Part shown: positions 36,409 through 45,478 of the stretch, one piece after another
Position numbering within the stretch: the stretch's first letter is position 1
Layout of the letters: each line of letters begins with the position of its first letter
Origin: Geothrix oryzisoli
GTDB taxonomy: Bacteria; Acidobacteriota; Holophagae; Holophagales; Holophagaceae
Direction: 5' to 3'
Length of the DNA: 64,000 bases
Assembly: GCF_022808865.1 (NCBI RefSeq)
Contig: NZ_JAKZLB010000002.1
Coordinates: 138,019-202,018, forward strand
Translations under genes and position numbers: made by a program
Notes under the pieces: model-generated
Told to the model about the DNA's origin: nothing
The model's input: the letters and a program-made list of their open reading frames with translations, nothing else
Databases searched by the model: none

Positions 36409-37563
36409 TTAGTGATGGATGTCCCAGTTGTAGACCACCGTGAGAAACCCCTTGAAGGCACGGTCTGTATCGTAGGGATCGGCAAAGAGCCCGGTCGCGA
36501 CAAGCCGTTCGTTCGTCATCCCAAACAGGTAATGCCAGATCATGGTGAACCCTTCCTGGAAGCGAACACCCGAGCGGGAGTAGCTGAGATCTCCGAGTTC
36601 TCGTTGAAGCTGGGAGTAATGCTGTTTCAGCCATGCCGACATAACCTGTCGTCCAATGGCGCGAACGTTATTGACCATGGGTTCATCGCGCCTGGATAGG
36701 ACCGGAATTCTAAGGCGGAAGCGACCGGCCTCCTCCCCGACCCAACCATAGGCTTGGAGGATGGGCATCAATGTGGCCACCGCCGAGCGATCGAGGCCCT
36801 TGCTTCGACCCAGGTCGTCCAAGGATGCCGAGCCTTCGCGCAACGCCATCATGATGCGGAGCATGGGGTCGGTAAACTCAGAAGGGGGGGTCAGCCGTTT
36901 ACAGGCATAGTCCCCGAAGTTCGTGAGCCAGAGGCCATTTTCATCGCTAGTCTGGCTTCCCCAGTACAAGCCACGGAGCGATAGTGAGCTGGATTCCTCG
37001 GCGTGTGGCACGTAGTTTCCGTCTGGTCGTGGGCGAGTGGCGGCTCTGTACCCCTGCTCGGACGTAACCACAAGACCATCCCAGTCCAGGCTCATACAAC
37101 CCAACACGATAAAGGCAAGATCCCGGCGGTCCACGCCGGGAACGTCATAGGCCGCCAAGGCGCCCAGAAGCTCCCCTTTGCGGGCATCCAGGGCCCTGGC
37201 TAGTGACTCTGCATGAGGGCGGACGGTCTCCCGGATGCGCTTCTGGTCCGACACTGTGAAGAGGGCGAAGTTCAGGTGATACCGACCCTCCTCTTTCCGA
37301 ATCAGTCCCAGGGCTAGAAGATCCTTGAGAGCCCCCGGTGCATCCGCCAAGGCTTTCGCCGCCGCAGATTCACTCAAGGGTTCCTTGGCTAATTCCAGAA
37401 GGAACTTCTGCACGGGTAGTCCACTCATGGTCCTGAAATAGTTCGGAGACTTGCCCATGTTGATAGTGCCGACGATCGAGGCCCTAAGTGGCGGCTCGGA
37501 TTCGGAATAGAGCGGCGGCCCCGCCAAGAGTAGGAGCAGCAGCTTGAAAAGAGGTCGGCCCAT
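36409..37563 (-). CDS. Unknown protein with two winged-helix-like segments, lower GC
   Basis: 384 residues from ATG 37563 (GCGGGG upstream). The N-terminus (MGRPLFKLLLLLLAGPPL) looks like a signal or anchor; a downstream start at 37458 would give a cytoplasmic protein. Residues 45-100 and 235-300 look like winged helices (LSESAAAKALADAPGALKDLLALGLIRKEE and SLDDLGRSKGLDRSAVATLMPILQ). I recognise no family. Sampled lines contain 53-63% GC against about 75% in a neighbouring gene, suggesting transfer. It lies between the aminotransferase and lysA of the lysine operon. Confidence 0.65.
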   Translation of the reverse strand: MGRPLFKLLLLLLAGPPLYSESEPPLRASIVGTINMGKSPNYFRTMSGLPVQKFLLELAKEPLSESAAAKALADAPGALKDLLALGLIRKEEGRYHLNFALFTVSDQKRIRETVRPHAESLARALDARKGELLGALAAYDVPGVDRRDLAFIVLGCMSLDWDGLVVTSEQGYRAATRPRPDGNYVPHAEESSSLSLRGLYWGSQTSDENGLWLTNFGDYACKRLTPPSEFTDPMLRIMMALREGSASLDDLGRSKGLDRSAVATLMPILQAYGWVGEEAGRFRLRIPVLSRRDEPMVNNVRAIGRQVMSAWLKQHYSQLQRELGDLSYSRSGVRFQEGFTMIWHYLFGMTNERLVATGLFADPYDTDRAFKGFLTVVYNWDIHH

Positions 37564-37596
37564 TATGGAACCCCGCAAATAGGCTTGAGTGTTGGT

Positions 37597-37602
37597 TTTA
37601 TA
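37597..37602 (-). promoter_or_regulatory. Possible -10 box of the low-GC gene
   Basis: Reading the minus strand, TATAAA lies in an AT-rich stretch (37590-37610) about 33 bases upstream of the ATG at 37563. This is the only AT-rich spot in the lysine operon and could give the inserted gene its own promoter. No good -35 box was found. Confidence 0.35.
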
Positions 37603-37622
37603 TCATCGAATCCGGTGCCATC

Positions 37623-38738
37623 TCATTCGTTCCAGTAGGGCGCGAACCGCCGCACGCCTTCCCGCAGCTGCTCGGGGGTGGCAGCGAAGCTGAGGCGGGC
37701 GTGGCCGCGGCCGCCTTCGCCGAAGGCCAGGCCGGGGATGAGCACCACCTTGGCCTCGTCGCGCAGGCGCAGGCAGAAGGCCACGGGATCGGCGTGGGCG
37801 GCCTCGGGCAGGGGCATGAAGTGGTAGAAGGTGCCATCGGGGGCCGCCACCGTCTGGCCCAGTTCCTTGCGCAAGGCCGCGGCCAGGGCCTGCCAACGCT
37901 CGCCCACGGCGGCCCGGGCCTCGGCGAGCACCGTGTCGGAATGTTCGATCAAGGCCAGGGCGGCCCACTGGGCGGGCGTGGCCGTACCGGTCACCGCGTA
38001 ACCGTGCACCGTGCGGGCGGGCACCAGCCAGGCGGGATCGCCCACGGCCCAGCCCACGCGCAGGCCCGGAGCGCCCCAGCCCTTGCTCACGGAACTCGTC
38101 ACCACGCCGCGGTCCGTCACGTCCCGCAGGCTGGGGCAGCGGGTGCCGAAGTGCAGGTCGCGGTAGACCTCGTCGGAGATGAGCAGCACGCCCCGGGCCG
38201 TGCAGGCGTCGGCCACGCGCTTGAGGGCCTCCAGGCTGCCGCCTCCGCCCGTGGGGTTCGAGGGCAGGTTGAGGATCACCGCGGAGGTGTCCGGCGTGGC
38301 GTCCAGCACGCGGATCAGGGCCTCCGCATCCAGGCGGAAGCGATCCTTCGACAGCGGGTAGGGCACCGCCTCGGCGCCCGCCATGAGGGCGAGGGCCGGA
38401 TAGGCCACGAAGCCGGGATCGGGCACCAGCACCTTCGTGCCCGGCTCCACCCAGGCCTGGAAGAGCGAGAACAGCGCCCCCTGCGAGCCCGTGGTGATGA
38501 GCACCTCGTCCACGTGCGCGCCGTGGAAGGCGGCCACGGCCTTCCGCAGATCGAGCAGGCCCACGTGCGGCACATAGGGACAGGGGCCCGGGTTCTGCAG
38601 CAGGGCCTTCCGGCCCACCTCCGGCAGGTCCCAGGTGGGCTCGCCCAGACCCAGGGGGATGGCCCCGGGCGGTGTACCGTCCGTGATGGCGCGGATGGGC
38701 GAGGGCTTGAGCAGGGATAGGCGGGAGGCGGGCTTCAT
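37623..38738 (-). CDS. Class I/II aminotransferase, candidate N-succinyl-DAP aminotransferase
   Basis: A 371-residue fold-type I PLP enzyme: TTGSQGALFSLF for the phosphate, NLPSNPTGGGGS, ISDEVYRDL and the Schiff-base Lys in SSVSKGWGAPGLRVGW. The lysine pathway by the succinylase route needs an N-succinyl-L,L-DAP aminotransferase (DapC) between DapD and DapE, and this is the only aminotransferase in the operon, so DapC function is inferred from context. It begins 28 bases after dapD. Confidence 0.8.
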   Translation of the reverse strand: MKPASRLSLLKPSPIRAITDGTPPGAIPLGLGEPTWDLPEVGRKALLQNPGPCPYVPHVGLLDLRKAVAAFHGAHVDEVLITTGSQGALFSLFQAWVEPGTKVLVPDPGFVAYPALALMAGAEAVPYPLSKDRFRLDAEALIRVLDATPDTSAVILNLPSNPTGGGGSLEALKRVADACTARGVLLISDEVYRDLHFGTRCPSLRDVTDRGVVTSSVSKGWGAPGLRVGWAVGDPAWLVPARTVHGYAVTGTATPAQWAALALIEHSDTVLAEARAAVGERWQALAAALRKELGQTVAAPDGTFYHFMPLPEAAHADPVAFCLRLRDEAKVVLIPGLAFGEGGRGHARLSFAATPEQLREGVRRFAPYWNE

Positions 38739-38766
38739 GGCTTCTCTCGGTCGGGCCGGAACAGGG

Positions 38767-39588
38767 CTACCTCAGCGCCTGTTCCAGGGCGGTGGCCGCG
38801 TCGGTCCTGTCGTCGCGGTACTTCACGATACAGGGGGCCGACACCTGGAGTCCGTGAGCCTTGGCATAGTCGCCCGAGGCCGGGCGGGAACCCGGCACCA
38901 CCACGGCGCCCTCGGGCACCTCCTGGCGCAACTCCCGGCCATGCACCAGGTCGTAGATCACGGTGCTGCCGGTGATGATCACGCCCGAGGCCAGCACGGC
39001 CCGCTTCCGCACGACGATGCCCTCGAAGAGACCCACGAGGCCCCCCACGAAGGCGTCGTCCTCGACCACTACGGGCCGGGCACCCGCGGGCTCGAGCACG
39101 CCCCCGATCTGGGCGGCGGCGGAGAGGTGCACGCGCTTGCCGATCTGGGCGCAGCTGCCCACCAGAGCGTGGCTGTCCACCATGGTGCCCTCGTCCACGA
39201 AGGCACCCACGTTCACGTAGGCCGGCGGCATGATCACCACGCCCCGGGCGATGTGGGCGCCGCGCCGCACGGAAGAGCCGCCGGGCACGAGGCGCACCCC
39301 GTCCTCCAGCCCGAAGTGGCGGGCCGGGTAGGCCGTCTTGTCGAACATCGGAAAGCCGGGCCCCGGCATCTCCACGAGGTTCGTGCGCCGGAAGCCGCAG
39401 AGGATGGCCTGCTTCACCCAGGGGTTGGCCTGCCAGCTGCCGTCGGGCTGCTGCTCGGCGGCCCGCACGATCCCACTCTCCAGGGCGGACAGGAGCACCT
39501 GGTGCATGGCCGGGGCTTCGGGATCGTTGGCCAGGTCCTCGGGAGGGCGGCTGAAGAAGCGGTGGATGGTACCGAGGTCGACGACCAT
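38767..39588 (-). CDS. dapD: Tetrahydrodipicolinate N-succinyltransferase
   Basis: DapD succinylates tetrahydrodipicolinate with succinyl-CoA. The 273-residue product has the left-handed beta-helix of hexapeptide repeats (VRRGAHIARGVVIMPPAYVN, GAFVDEGTMVDSHALVGSCA, GKRVHLSAAAQIGG) and a helical N-terminal domain (TIHRFFSRPPED region). It fixes the pathway as the succinylase route. The start overlaps the dapA stop (TGATG). Confidence 0.94.
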   Translation of the reverse strand: MVVDLGTIHRFFSRPPEDLANDPEAPAMHQVLLSALESGIVRAAEQQPDGSWQANPWVKQAILCGFRRTNLVEMPGPGFPMFDKTAYPARHFGLEDGVRLVPGGSSVRRGAHIARGVVIMPPAYVNVGAFVDEGTMVDSHALVGSCAQIGKRVHLSAAAQIGGVLEPAGARPVVVEDDAFVGGLVGLFEGIVVRKRAVLASGVIITGSTVIYDLVHGRELRQEVPEGAVVVPGSRPASGDYAKAHGLQVSAPCIVKYRDDRTDAATALEQALR

Positions 39589-40490
39589 CAGATCACTCCG
39601 GGGAAGGTGCCCTCGGTGGAGAGGCAGAGGGCTTCGGCCAGCCGGGTGCGCGTGGCGGCGACCGCAGGGACCAGGGGCAGGCGCAGACTGTCTCCGCAGA
39701 GACCCAGCATGCGGAGGGCGGCCTTCAGCGGGATGGGGTTGCTCTCCACGAAGAGGGCGTCCATGAGTGGCAGCAGCTGCTGGTGGAGGCGGAGGGCCTC
39801 GGCCCGGTCGCCCCGGCGGGCGGCGGCGACCAGGGCGGCGGTCTCTCGGGGCAGGGCGTTGCCCAGCACCGAGATCAGGCCCGAGGCCCCGACGGCGATG
39901 GCCGCCACGGCGAGGTTGTCATCGCCGGACAGCAGGACCTTCCCTTTGGGCAGCTGACGGACGATCTCCGCGATCTGGGCGAGGTTGCCGCTGCTCTCCT
40001 TCACGGCCACCACCTGGGGGTTCTCCCACAGGCGGGCCAGCACGGGCGGCGTCACGTTCAGCCCGGTGCGGCCCGGCACGTTGTAGGCGATGATCGGCAG
40101 CCCCGGCGCCGCCTCCGCCACCGCGGCGAAGTGGGCCACCAGGCCGTCGGGCGTGGGCTTGTTGTAGTAGGGCGTCACCACCAGGGCGCCCTGGGCCCCG
40201 AGGGCCTGGGCCCGCTTCGTCATGGCCGCCGCCTGGCGGGTGGCGTTGTGGCCCGTGCCCACGACCACGGGATGGCCTCCGGCCTCCTCGAGGCAGGTGG
40301 AGATGATCGCGTCCCGCTCGGCATCGAGGATGGTGGCAGCCTCACCCGTGGAGCCGAGCGGCACCAGGAAATCCGCGCCGCCGGCCACCACGTGGCGCAC
40401 CAGCTTGCGGTAGGCGGGCAGGTCCACCTCGCCCGAAGCCGTAAAGGGCGTGGCCAGGGCGACGGCCAGTCCGGACAGGTCGAGGGTCAT
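39588..40490 (-). CDS. dapA: 4-hydroxy-tetrahydrodipicolinate synthase
   Basis: DapA condenses pyruvate with aspartate semialdehyde. The 300-residue barrel has GSTGEAATI (residues 46-54), Tyr109 in TPYYNKP, Tyr136 in AYNVPGRTG and Schiff-base Lys164 in AVKESSGN, all as expected. The ATG at 40490 is four bases into the dapB stop region (ATGA-type overlap). Confidence 0.96.
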   Translation of the reverse strand: MTLDLSGLAVALATPFTASGEVDLPAYRKLVRHVVAGGADFLVPLGSTGEAATILDAERDAIISTCLEEAGGHPVVVGTGHNATRQAAAMTKRAQALGAQGALVVTPYYNKPTPDGLVAHFAAVAEAAPGLPIIAYNVPGRTGLNVTPPVLARLWENPQVVAVKESSGNLAQIAEIVRQLPKGKVLLSGDDNLAVAAIAVGASGLISVLGNALPRETAALVAAARRGDRAEALRLHQQLLPLMDALFVESNPIPLKAALRMLGLCGDSLRLPLVPAVAATRTRLAEALCLSTEGTFPGVI

Positions 40491-41206
40491 GGTCTTCCTC
40501 CGAAAACGAACAGGGGATCGAGCAGGTCGGCAGCCAGGTGGTCCATGGTGAACACGCCCTTGCGTCCGTGCAGCCACTGGGCGGCCACCAGGGCGCCCTG
40601 GGCGAAGGGGGCGCGCGAGCGCGCCCGGTGGGTGAGCTCCAGCACCTCGGCCGGCGCGTCCAGGCCGAGGGTGTGCGTGCCGAACTCGGCGCCGGCCCGG
40701 ATCACGCCCAGGCTCAGCTGGTGGGGCGCCGGGGTGCCGAGGGTCCACTCGGTCTTGCGGGGACAACCCGCCATCAGAGCCGCCGCCAGGGTCTTGGCCG
40801 TGCCCGAGGGCGCGTCGGCCTTGAGCCGGTGGTGGCGCTCCACCAGGTAGGGATCGCGGGCGGGATCCAGGGCGGCGAAGCGGCCCAGCACGGTGGCCAT
40901 CCGGGCCATCAGGGCCACGGTCAGCGAGAAGTTGGAGGCGGTCAGCACGCCGATGCGGCCGGCCACCCGGGTCTCGAGATCCGGCAGGGACCAGCCGGTG
41001 GTGCCGATCACCAGATCGGTGCCCGTCGCCAGGGCCCAGGCCAGGTGCGCCTCCACGGCCTCCGCCACGCTGGCGTCGAGGGCCACGTCGGCCCCGGCAT
41101 CCGGGGTCTCGTCGCGGCCGACCTGCCAGGCCAGGGCCGGCCCGGCCTCGGCGGCGATGGCCGAGCCCAGGCGGCCCTTCCCGAAGAGCCCCAGGCGGAG
41201 CGTCAC
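40487..41206 (-). CDS. dapB: 4-hydroxy-tetrahydrodipicolinate reductase (short form)
   Basis: A 239-residue reductase with LGLFGKGRLGSAIA at the N-terminus (nucleotide site), GTTGWS, and the DapB signature VERHHRLKADAPSGTA. It is about 30 residues shorter than E. coli DapB, mostly in the N-terminal domain, where the usual GAxGRMG reads GKGRLG. The GTG start at 41206 overlaps the lysC stop (GTGA). Confidence 0.9.
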   Translation of the reverse strand: MTLRLGLFGKGRLGSAIAAEAGPALAWQVGRDETPDAGADVALDASVAEAVEAHLAWALATGTDLVIGTTGWSLPDLETRVAGRIGVLTASNFSLTVALMARMATVLGRFAALDPARDPYLVERHHRLKADAPSGTAKTLAAALMAGCPRKTEWTLGTPAPHQLSLGVIRAGAEFGTHTLGLDAPAEVLELTHRARSRAPFAQGALVAAQWLHGRKGVFTMDHLAADLLDPLFVFGGRP

Positions 41207-42543
41207 GGCGCCCCCCCCACCAGGACCTTGTGGAGGCGCCGCAGGGCCTCGTCGCCCTGGTCGCGGCGCACCACGAGGCTCAGGTTGATCTCGTTGGCGC
41301 CCATGCTGATCATCTCCACGTTGATGTCGCCCAGGGAGGAGAGCAGGCGCGCCCCCAGGCCCGGCGTGGACTTCAGGCGCTCGCCCACGGCGGCGATGAT
41401 GGCCCGGTCCTCGTTCACCTCCACCGTGGCGAAGGCGGAGAGGTCCTTGATCAGCGCCTTCAGGGGCATGTCCGCTTCCACCGTGAGGGAGACGCTCACC
41501 TCGGCGGTGGCCACCAGGTCGACGCTCACGCCGCGCCGGCCGAACACCTCGAAGAGGCGGGCCAGGAAGCCGCTCTGAGCCAGCATGCGGGAGCTGCTCA
41601 CCGTGAGCACCGTGACCGGCCCGCGGCTGGCCAGGGCCGTGATGGGCCGGCCCGTGTGGACCTCGGCCGAGATGGTGGTGAAGCGGCCCTCCGGCTTCTG
41701 CGTGTGGCGCACGGTGACGGGGATGCGCGCTTCCACGGCGGGCTGGATGGTGGCCGGATGCAGCACCTTCGCCCCGAAGGCCGCCAGCTCGGCGGCTTCC
41801 GCGAAGCTCAGCTCGGGGATGGGCAGGGCCTCGGGGACGATGCGCGGGTCGCAGGTGAGCACGCCTTCCACGTCGGTCCAGATCTGGACCTCGGCCGCTC
41901 CCAGGGCCGCGCCGAAGAGGGCGGCCGAGAAGTCGCTGCCGCCCCGTCCGAGGGTGGTGGTGAGGCCGTCCTCCGTGGCGCCGATGTAGCCCTGGGTGAC
42001 CACGGCCCTGCCCATGCCCAGCAGGGGTTTCATGAGGTCCTGCGCCAGGGCTCGGATCGCCTCGGGCTGAGGCGCCGCTTCGCCGAACACCGCGTCCGTC
42101 CGCAGCACGGTGCGGGCGTCCACCCAGGCGCCGCCCACGAAGGCCGCGAAGACCCGCGTGGACAGGCGCTCGCCCAGCGAGGCGATGGCATCCATGCTGC
42201 GGGGGCTCAGCTCGCGGAGCATGGCCACGCCCCGGAGCAGCAGCTCCAGTTCCCCGAAGAGGTCCGTCAGGGCCGCATCCAGATCCTCGGGCACCGCGCC
42301 CCCGAAGAGATCCTCGGCCGCCTTCCGGTGGGCGGCCATGAGCTTGCGCTGGCGCTCCATGGCGCCGCCCAGGTCCCCGGCCTCCGCCGCCTTGGCCGCG
42401 TCGAAGAGGCCGTTGGTGGTCTTGCCCATGGCGGACAGCACCACCAGGGGCGCCTGGGGGAGCGCCGCCTTCACCAGGCCCGCCACCTGCCGCATGCAGG
42501 CCGCATCGGCCACACTGCTGCCGCCGAACTTGAGGACGATCAT
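41203..42543 (-). CDS. lysC: Aspartate kinase with regulatory ACT domains
   Basis: A 446-residue monofunctional aspartokinase: KFGGSSVADA at the N-terminus, GRGGSDFSAALFG for ATP/aspartate, then two ACT regions (SRMLAQSGFLARLFEVF and LGDINVEMISMGANEINLS) expected to bind lysine and give feedback inhibition. First step of the aspartate pathway. It overlaps asd and dapB by four bases each. Confidence 0.96.
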   Translation of the reverse strand: MIVLKFGGSSVADAACMRQVAGLVKAALPQAPLVVLSAMGKTTNGLFDAAKAAEAGDLGGAMERQRKLMAAHRKAAEDLFGGAVPEDLDAALTDLFGELELLLRGVAMLRELSPRSMDAIASLGERLSTRVFAAFVGGAWVDARTVLRTDAVFGEAAPQPEAIRALAQDLMKPLLGMGRAVVTQGYIGATEDGLTTTLGRGGSDFSAALFGAALGAAEVQIWTDVEGVLTCDPRIVPEALPIPELSFAEAAELAAFGAKVLHPATIQPAVEARIPVTVRHTQKPEGRFTTISAEVHTGRPITALASRGPVTVLTVSSSRMLAQSGFLARLFEVFGRRGVSVDLVATAEVSVSLTVEADMPLKALIKDLSAFATVEVNEDRAIIAAVGERLKSTPGLGARLLSSLGDINVEMISMGANEINLSLVVRRDQGDEALRRLHKVLVGGAP

Positions 42544-43595
42544 CGGAGGTACCCCTTCGCGTGGGCCAGTTCGGCGTTGAGGATGCTGCCACCGGCGGCG
42601 CCCCGTTCCGTGTTGTGTCCCAGCAGCGCGAACTTCACGCCGAGGATCGGGCACGCGCGCAGGCGGCCCACGTGCACGCTCATGCCCCCGTCCGTCTCCA
42701 CGTCGCGCCGCACCTGGGGACGATCCTCCAGGGTGTGGACGTGGATGGGCACGGGCGGCGCGGAGAAGAGCTTCAGCTGCTGGGGTTCCGGCCTCCAGGC
42801 CAGCCAGGCGTCGCGCACGGCCTCCAGAGAGGGGTTGCCCTTCAGCTTCACGCTGACCGCCTCCGTGTGACCCTCGATGACGGGAACGCGGTGGCACATG
42901 GCGCTCACGAGCATGGGCGCCAACTCCACCTCCTTGCCCGTGAAGCGGCCCAGCATCTTCGGGGTTTCCTCCTCGACCTTGGGCTCCTCGTTGCGGATGA
43001 AGGGGATGACGTTGCCCAGGATGTCCAGGCTGGCCACGCCGGGATAGCCTGCGCCGCTGATGGCCTGCATGGAGGTCATCAGCACGGCCTCGATGCCGAA
43101 GGCCCGCTGCAGGGGCGCCAGGGCCATCACCAGCACCGTGGAGGTGCAGTTGGCGTTGGTGACGATGCCGCCGCTCCACCCGTGGTGGTGCCGCTGGATG
43201 TCCAGCAGGCCCAGGTGGTCCGCGTTGACCTCCGGCACCAGGAGGGGCACCTCCGGCGACATGCGGAAGGCGGCGGCGTTGGAGAACACCATGGCCCCGG
43301 CCCGGGCGAACTCGAGCTCCAGTTCCTTGGCGGGGCCCGTGTCCAGGGCGCTGAAGATCACGGGCGAGAGGGCGAACTCCGGGGTGCCTTCGGCCATGAC
43401 CTGGTCGCCCAGGCCGCCGTAGGGCTCGCCGTCCAGGCGCCAGGCGCAGGCGTCGCGGTAGCGCTTGCCCGAGCTGCGCTCGCTGGCGGCCAGATGCTCG
43501 ACGCGGAAGAGGGGGTGGTTGGCCAGCCGGCGCACGAAGCGCTGGCCGACGACGCCGGTGGCGCCCAGGACGGTGACGGGGATTTTGGCGGTCAT
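42540..43595 (-). CDS. asd: Aspartate-semialdehyde dehydrogenase, archaeal/fungal-type subfamily
   Basis: A 351-residue dehydrogenase: LGATGVVGQRF for NADP, catalytic Cys150 in TNANCTS, and a late HRVPVIEGHTEAV segment. The spacing and the GxTGxVGQRF form match the archaeal/fungal Asd subfamily, not the E. coli one. A second Asd-fold protein without the Cys is encoded at 60860-61690. It starts three bases after dapE. Confidence 0.94.
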   Translation of the reverse strand: MTAKIPVTVLGATGVVGQRFVRRLANHPLFRVEHLAASERSSGKRYRDACAWRLDGEPYGGLGDQVMAEGTPEFALSPVIFSALDTGPAKELELEFARAGAMVFSNAAAFRMSPEVPLLVPEVNADHLGLLDIQRHHHGWSGGIVTNANCTSTVLVMALAPLQRAFGIEAVLMTSMQAISGAGYPGVASLDILGNVIPFIRNEEPKVEEETPKMLGRFTGKEVELAPMLVSAMCHRVPVIEGHTEAVSVKLKGNPSLEAVRDAWLAWRPEPQQLKLFSAPPVPIHVHTLEDRPQVRRDVETDGGMSVHVGRLRACPILGVKFALLGHNTERGAAGGSILNAELAHAKGYLR

Positions 43596-43598
43596 GGT

Positions 43599-44633
43599 TC
43601 AGTCTCCCAGGAAGTGCAAGGCCAATCGGCGGTTGAGGGCCACCCCCGCCTCCAGCTCGGCGAGGGTGAGGCGCTCCTCCAGCGTGTGCGCCACGCGGAT
43701 GCTGCCGGGCCCTGCCAGCACCACGGTGCGGTCCGGCACCAGGGCCCGCAGGGTGGGCGCGTCGGAGCCGAAGGGCATGGGCGCCCGCTCGAAGCCGGGG
43801 ATCTCGGGGTAGCGGTCCGGGGGCTCATCCAGCGTGAGGGCCACCGTGCCCTCGGGGGGCGCCAGGTGCCGGGACTCCTCGGCGAAGGTGCTGCCCGGCA
43901 GGGTGCGGACCATGAGCTGGGCCTCCGCGGAAGCGGGGATGGAGTTGAGGGCCTCGCCCGCGTGGAGCAGGCCCAGGTTCCAGACCTCGGGGCCCAGGGC
44001 CGGGTCCACGGGACGGGGCTGATCCCGCAGGCGCTGGAGCCAGTCCAGCAGGGGCCAGGTGGCGTCGTGGCCGAGCTCCGGACTGCCGCTGTGGGCCGCC
44101 TGGCCCGCGCAGTGGAGGCGGAGGTGCTGGGCCCCGCGCTGGCCTGTGGCCAGCTTCAGGTCCGTGGGCTCGCCGTTGACGAGCACCCGCAGCTCCTGCA
44201 GGCGATCCGCCAGGGCCAGGGCCGCCGTGGCCCCGGCGCTGTCCGTCTCCTCGCCCACCACGCCCAGCCAGGCCAGGCCTCCGCGACCTTCGGCCAGCAG
44301 CGTCTTCACGGCTCCCAGCTGGGCCGCGATCTGGCCCTTGGCGTCGCAGGCCCCCCGGCCGCGGAAGGTTCCGTCCTCGAGGCGGAGCGGCAGATGGGGC
44401 GGCACCGTATCGAGATGGGTGGAGAAGAGGACCTTCGGCCGGCCCCAGAGGGCCAGCACATTGGTACGCCCCTCGGCCACGGGCTGTTCCACCACCGTCG
44501 CGCCGAGCTCCCGCAGGAGCCCCCGCAGGTCGGACAGGCCCGCGTCCTCCCGGCCCGAGGTCGTCTCACGGGCGCAGAGCCGCAGCAGGCTATCGGTGAG
44601 CCAGCTTCGGAGATCAGCGGGGGTGGCGTTCAT
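43599..44633 (-). CDS. dapE: Succinyl-diaminopimelate desuccinylase (M20 family)
   Basis: A 344-residue M20 metallopeptidase: metal ligand His in STHLDTVPP, Asp in RGRGACDAKGQIAA, Glu pair in VVGEETDSAGA and a C-terminal His in RVAHTLEERL. In this operon it should remove succinate from succinyl-DAP. It is the first gene of the lysine operon, directly downstream of the riboswitch-like leader, with GAGG nine bases before its ATG. Confidence 0.88.
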   Translation of the reverse strand: MNATPADLRSWLTDSLLRLCARETTSGREDAGLSDLRGLLRELGATVVEQPVAEGRTNVLALWGRPKVLFSTHLDTVPPHLPLRLEDGTFRGRGACDAKGQIAAQLGAVKTLLAEGRGGLAWLGVVGEETDSAGATAALALADRLQELRVLVNGEPTDLKLATGQRGAQHLRLHCAGQAAHSGSPELGHDATWPLLDWLQRLRDQPRPVDPALGPEVWNLGLLHAGEALNSIPASAEAQLMVRTLPGSTFAEESRHLAPPEGTVALTLDEPPDRYPEIPGFERAPMPFGSDAPTLRALVPDRTVVLAGPGSIRVAHTLEERLTLAELEAGVALNRRLALHFLGD

Positions 44634-44712
44634 GGATACCTCGGCGGGCCGACGGTGCCATCAGGAACGCGGGGGGAAGGTTCCCACCGCCGCGCCTCAG
44701 GCCCTCCGCGCC

Positions 44713-44876
44713 GGGTGACCGGCACGACAGCCGCCGGGCTTTCGCCTCGTCGTCCAGGGGCCGCGCCGATGATTCGCGAACCCTTCGGCGATCCTCCCCT
44801 TTCCCAACGGGTCATCGGGTTCATCGCCCTCGCCGCCGGTACTGATGGGGACCGCTCCTCCATCGGAAGGTCCACC
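44713..44876 (-). ncRNA. Lysine riboswitch (L box) in the dapE leader
   Basis: Read on the minus strand, the leader contains the L-box core in order: GGAGGAGCGG (44861-44852), an AGTACCGGC kink segment (about 44842-44834), GGGAAAGGGGAGGATCGCCG (44805-44786, the most diagnostic block), and CTGGACGACGAGGCGAAAGCC with its GNRA-like hairpin, closing with GGCTGTCGTGCC (about 44732-44721). These match the known lysC leader of Bacillus closely in order and spacing. No T-run terminator follows, so translational control of dapE is more likely. Outer stem limits are approximate. Confidence 0.8.
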
Positions 44877-44907
44877 TTCCCATGCCAGAGGCCCCTTTCG
44901 CAACCGG

Positions 44908-45432
44908 CTATCTGAATTCTGATAGCAGAGCCTCGCCCCGGGGCCAGGGTCCATGGCCCGAGGCGAGGTTCAGGGGCCCGCAGGGGCCCAGGTCCACGAA
45001 GCGCGCGCCCCAGTCCGCCGCCAGCGCCCGCGCCCGGGCCAGCGTCATGTGGGGATCGTCGGCCGAAGCCGCGAGGATGGTCTCGAAAGGCAGCCGCAGG
45101 CGGGGAATCGGCGCGAACCCGCGGATGGCGGGCGGGGCGTCTGGCCGCTCGGGGTCCGCCGGAGCGGCCATGAGCGCGCCCTGGATCTCCCGGTCGTGGC
45201 TGCCTGCCCAGTGCGCGATGGCCAGGCAGCCCAGCGAATGGCCCACCAGGATGGGCGGGGTCACACAATCGGCGATGGCCTCGTCCAGGGCCTCCACCCA
45301 GTCCACCTTGTGGGGGAAGTCCCAGTTGGGCATCTCCACCCGCTTGGCCTCCCGCAGGCTGCCCTCCCACAGGCTCTGCCAGTGGCCGGGGCCCGAATTC
45401 TGGTAGCCGGGGACGATCAGGATGGCAGCCAT
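44908..45432 (-). CDS. Alpha/beta-hydrolase, RBBP9/YdeN family
   Basis: A 174-residue serine-hydrolase-like protein: LIVPGYQNSGPGHWQSLWE at the N-terminus and LVGHSLGCLAIAHWA carrying the nucleophile Ser. The family signature (short size, GPGHWQ) is RBBP9/YdeN, whose substrates are poorly known. The C-terminal ASGHGPWPRGEALL provides the His. It is downstream of the TetR gene after 46 bases and upstream of the lysine riboswitch region. Confidence 0.87.
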   Translation of the reverse strand: MAAILIVPGYQNSGPGHWQSLWEGSLREAKRVEMPNWDFPHKVDWVEALDEAIADCVTPPILVGHSLGCLAIAHWAGSHDREIQGALMAAPADPERPDAPPAIRGFAPIPRLRLPFETILAASADDPHMTLARARALAADWGARFVDLGPCGPLNLASGHGPWPRGEALLSEFR

Positions 45433-45478
45433 GGAGCACCCGTGAGTGGCTCCATGGGACGCCCATGCGGGTCGGAGT

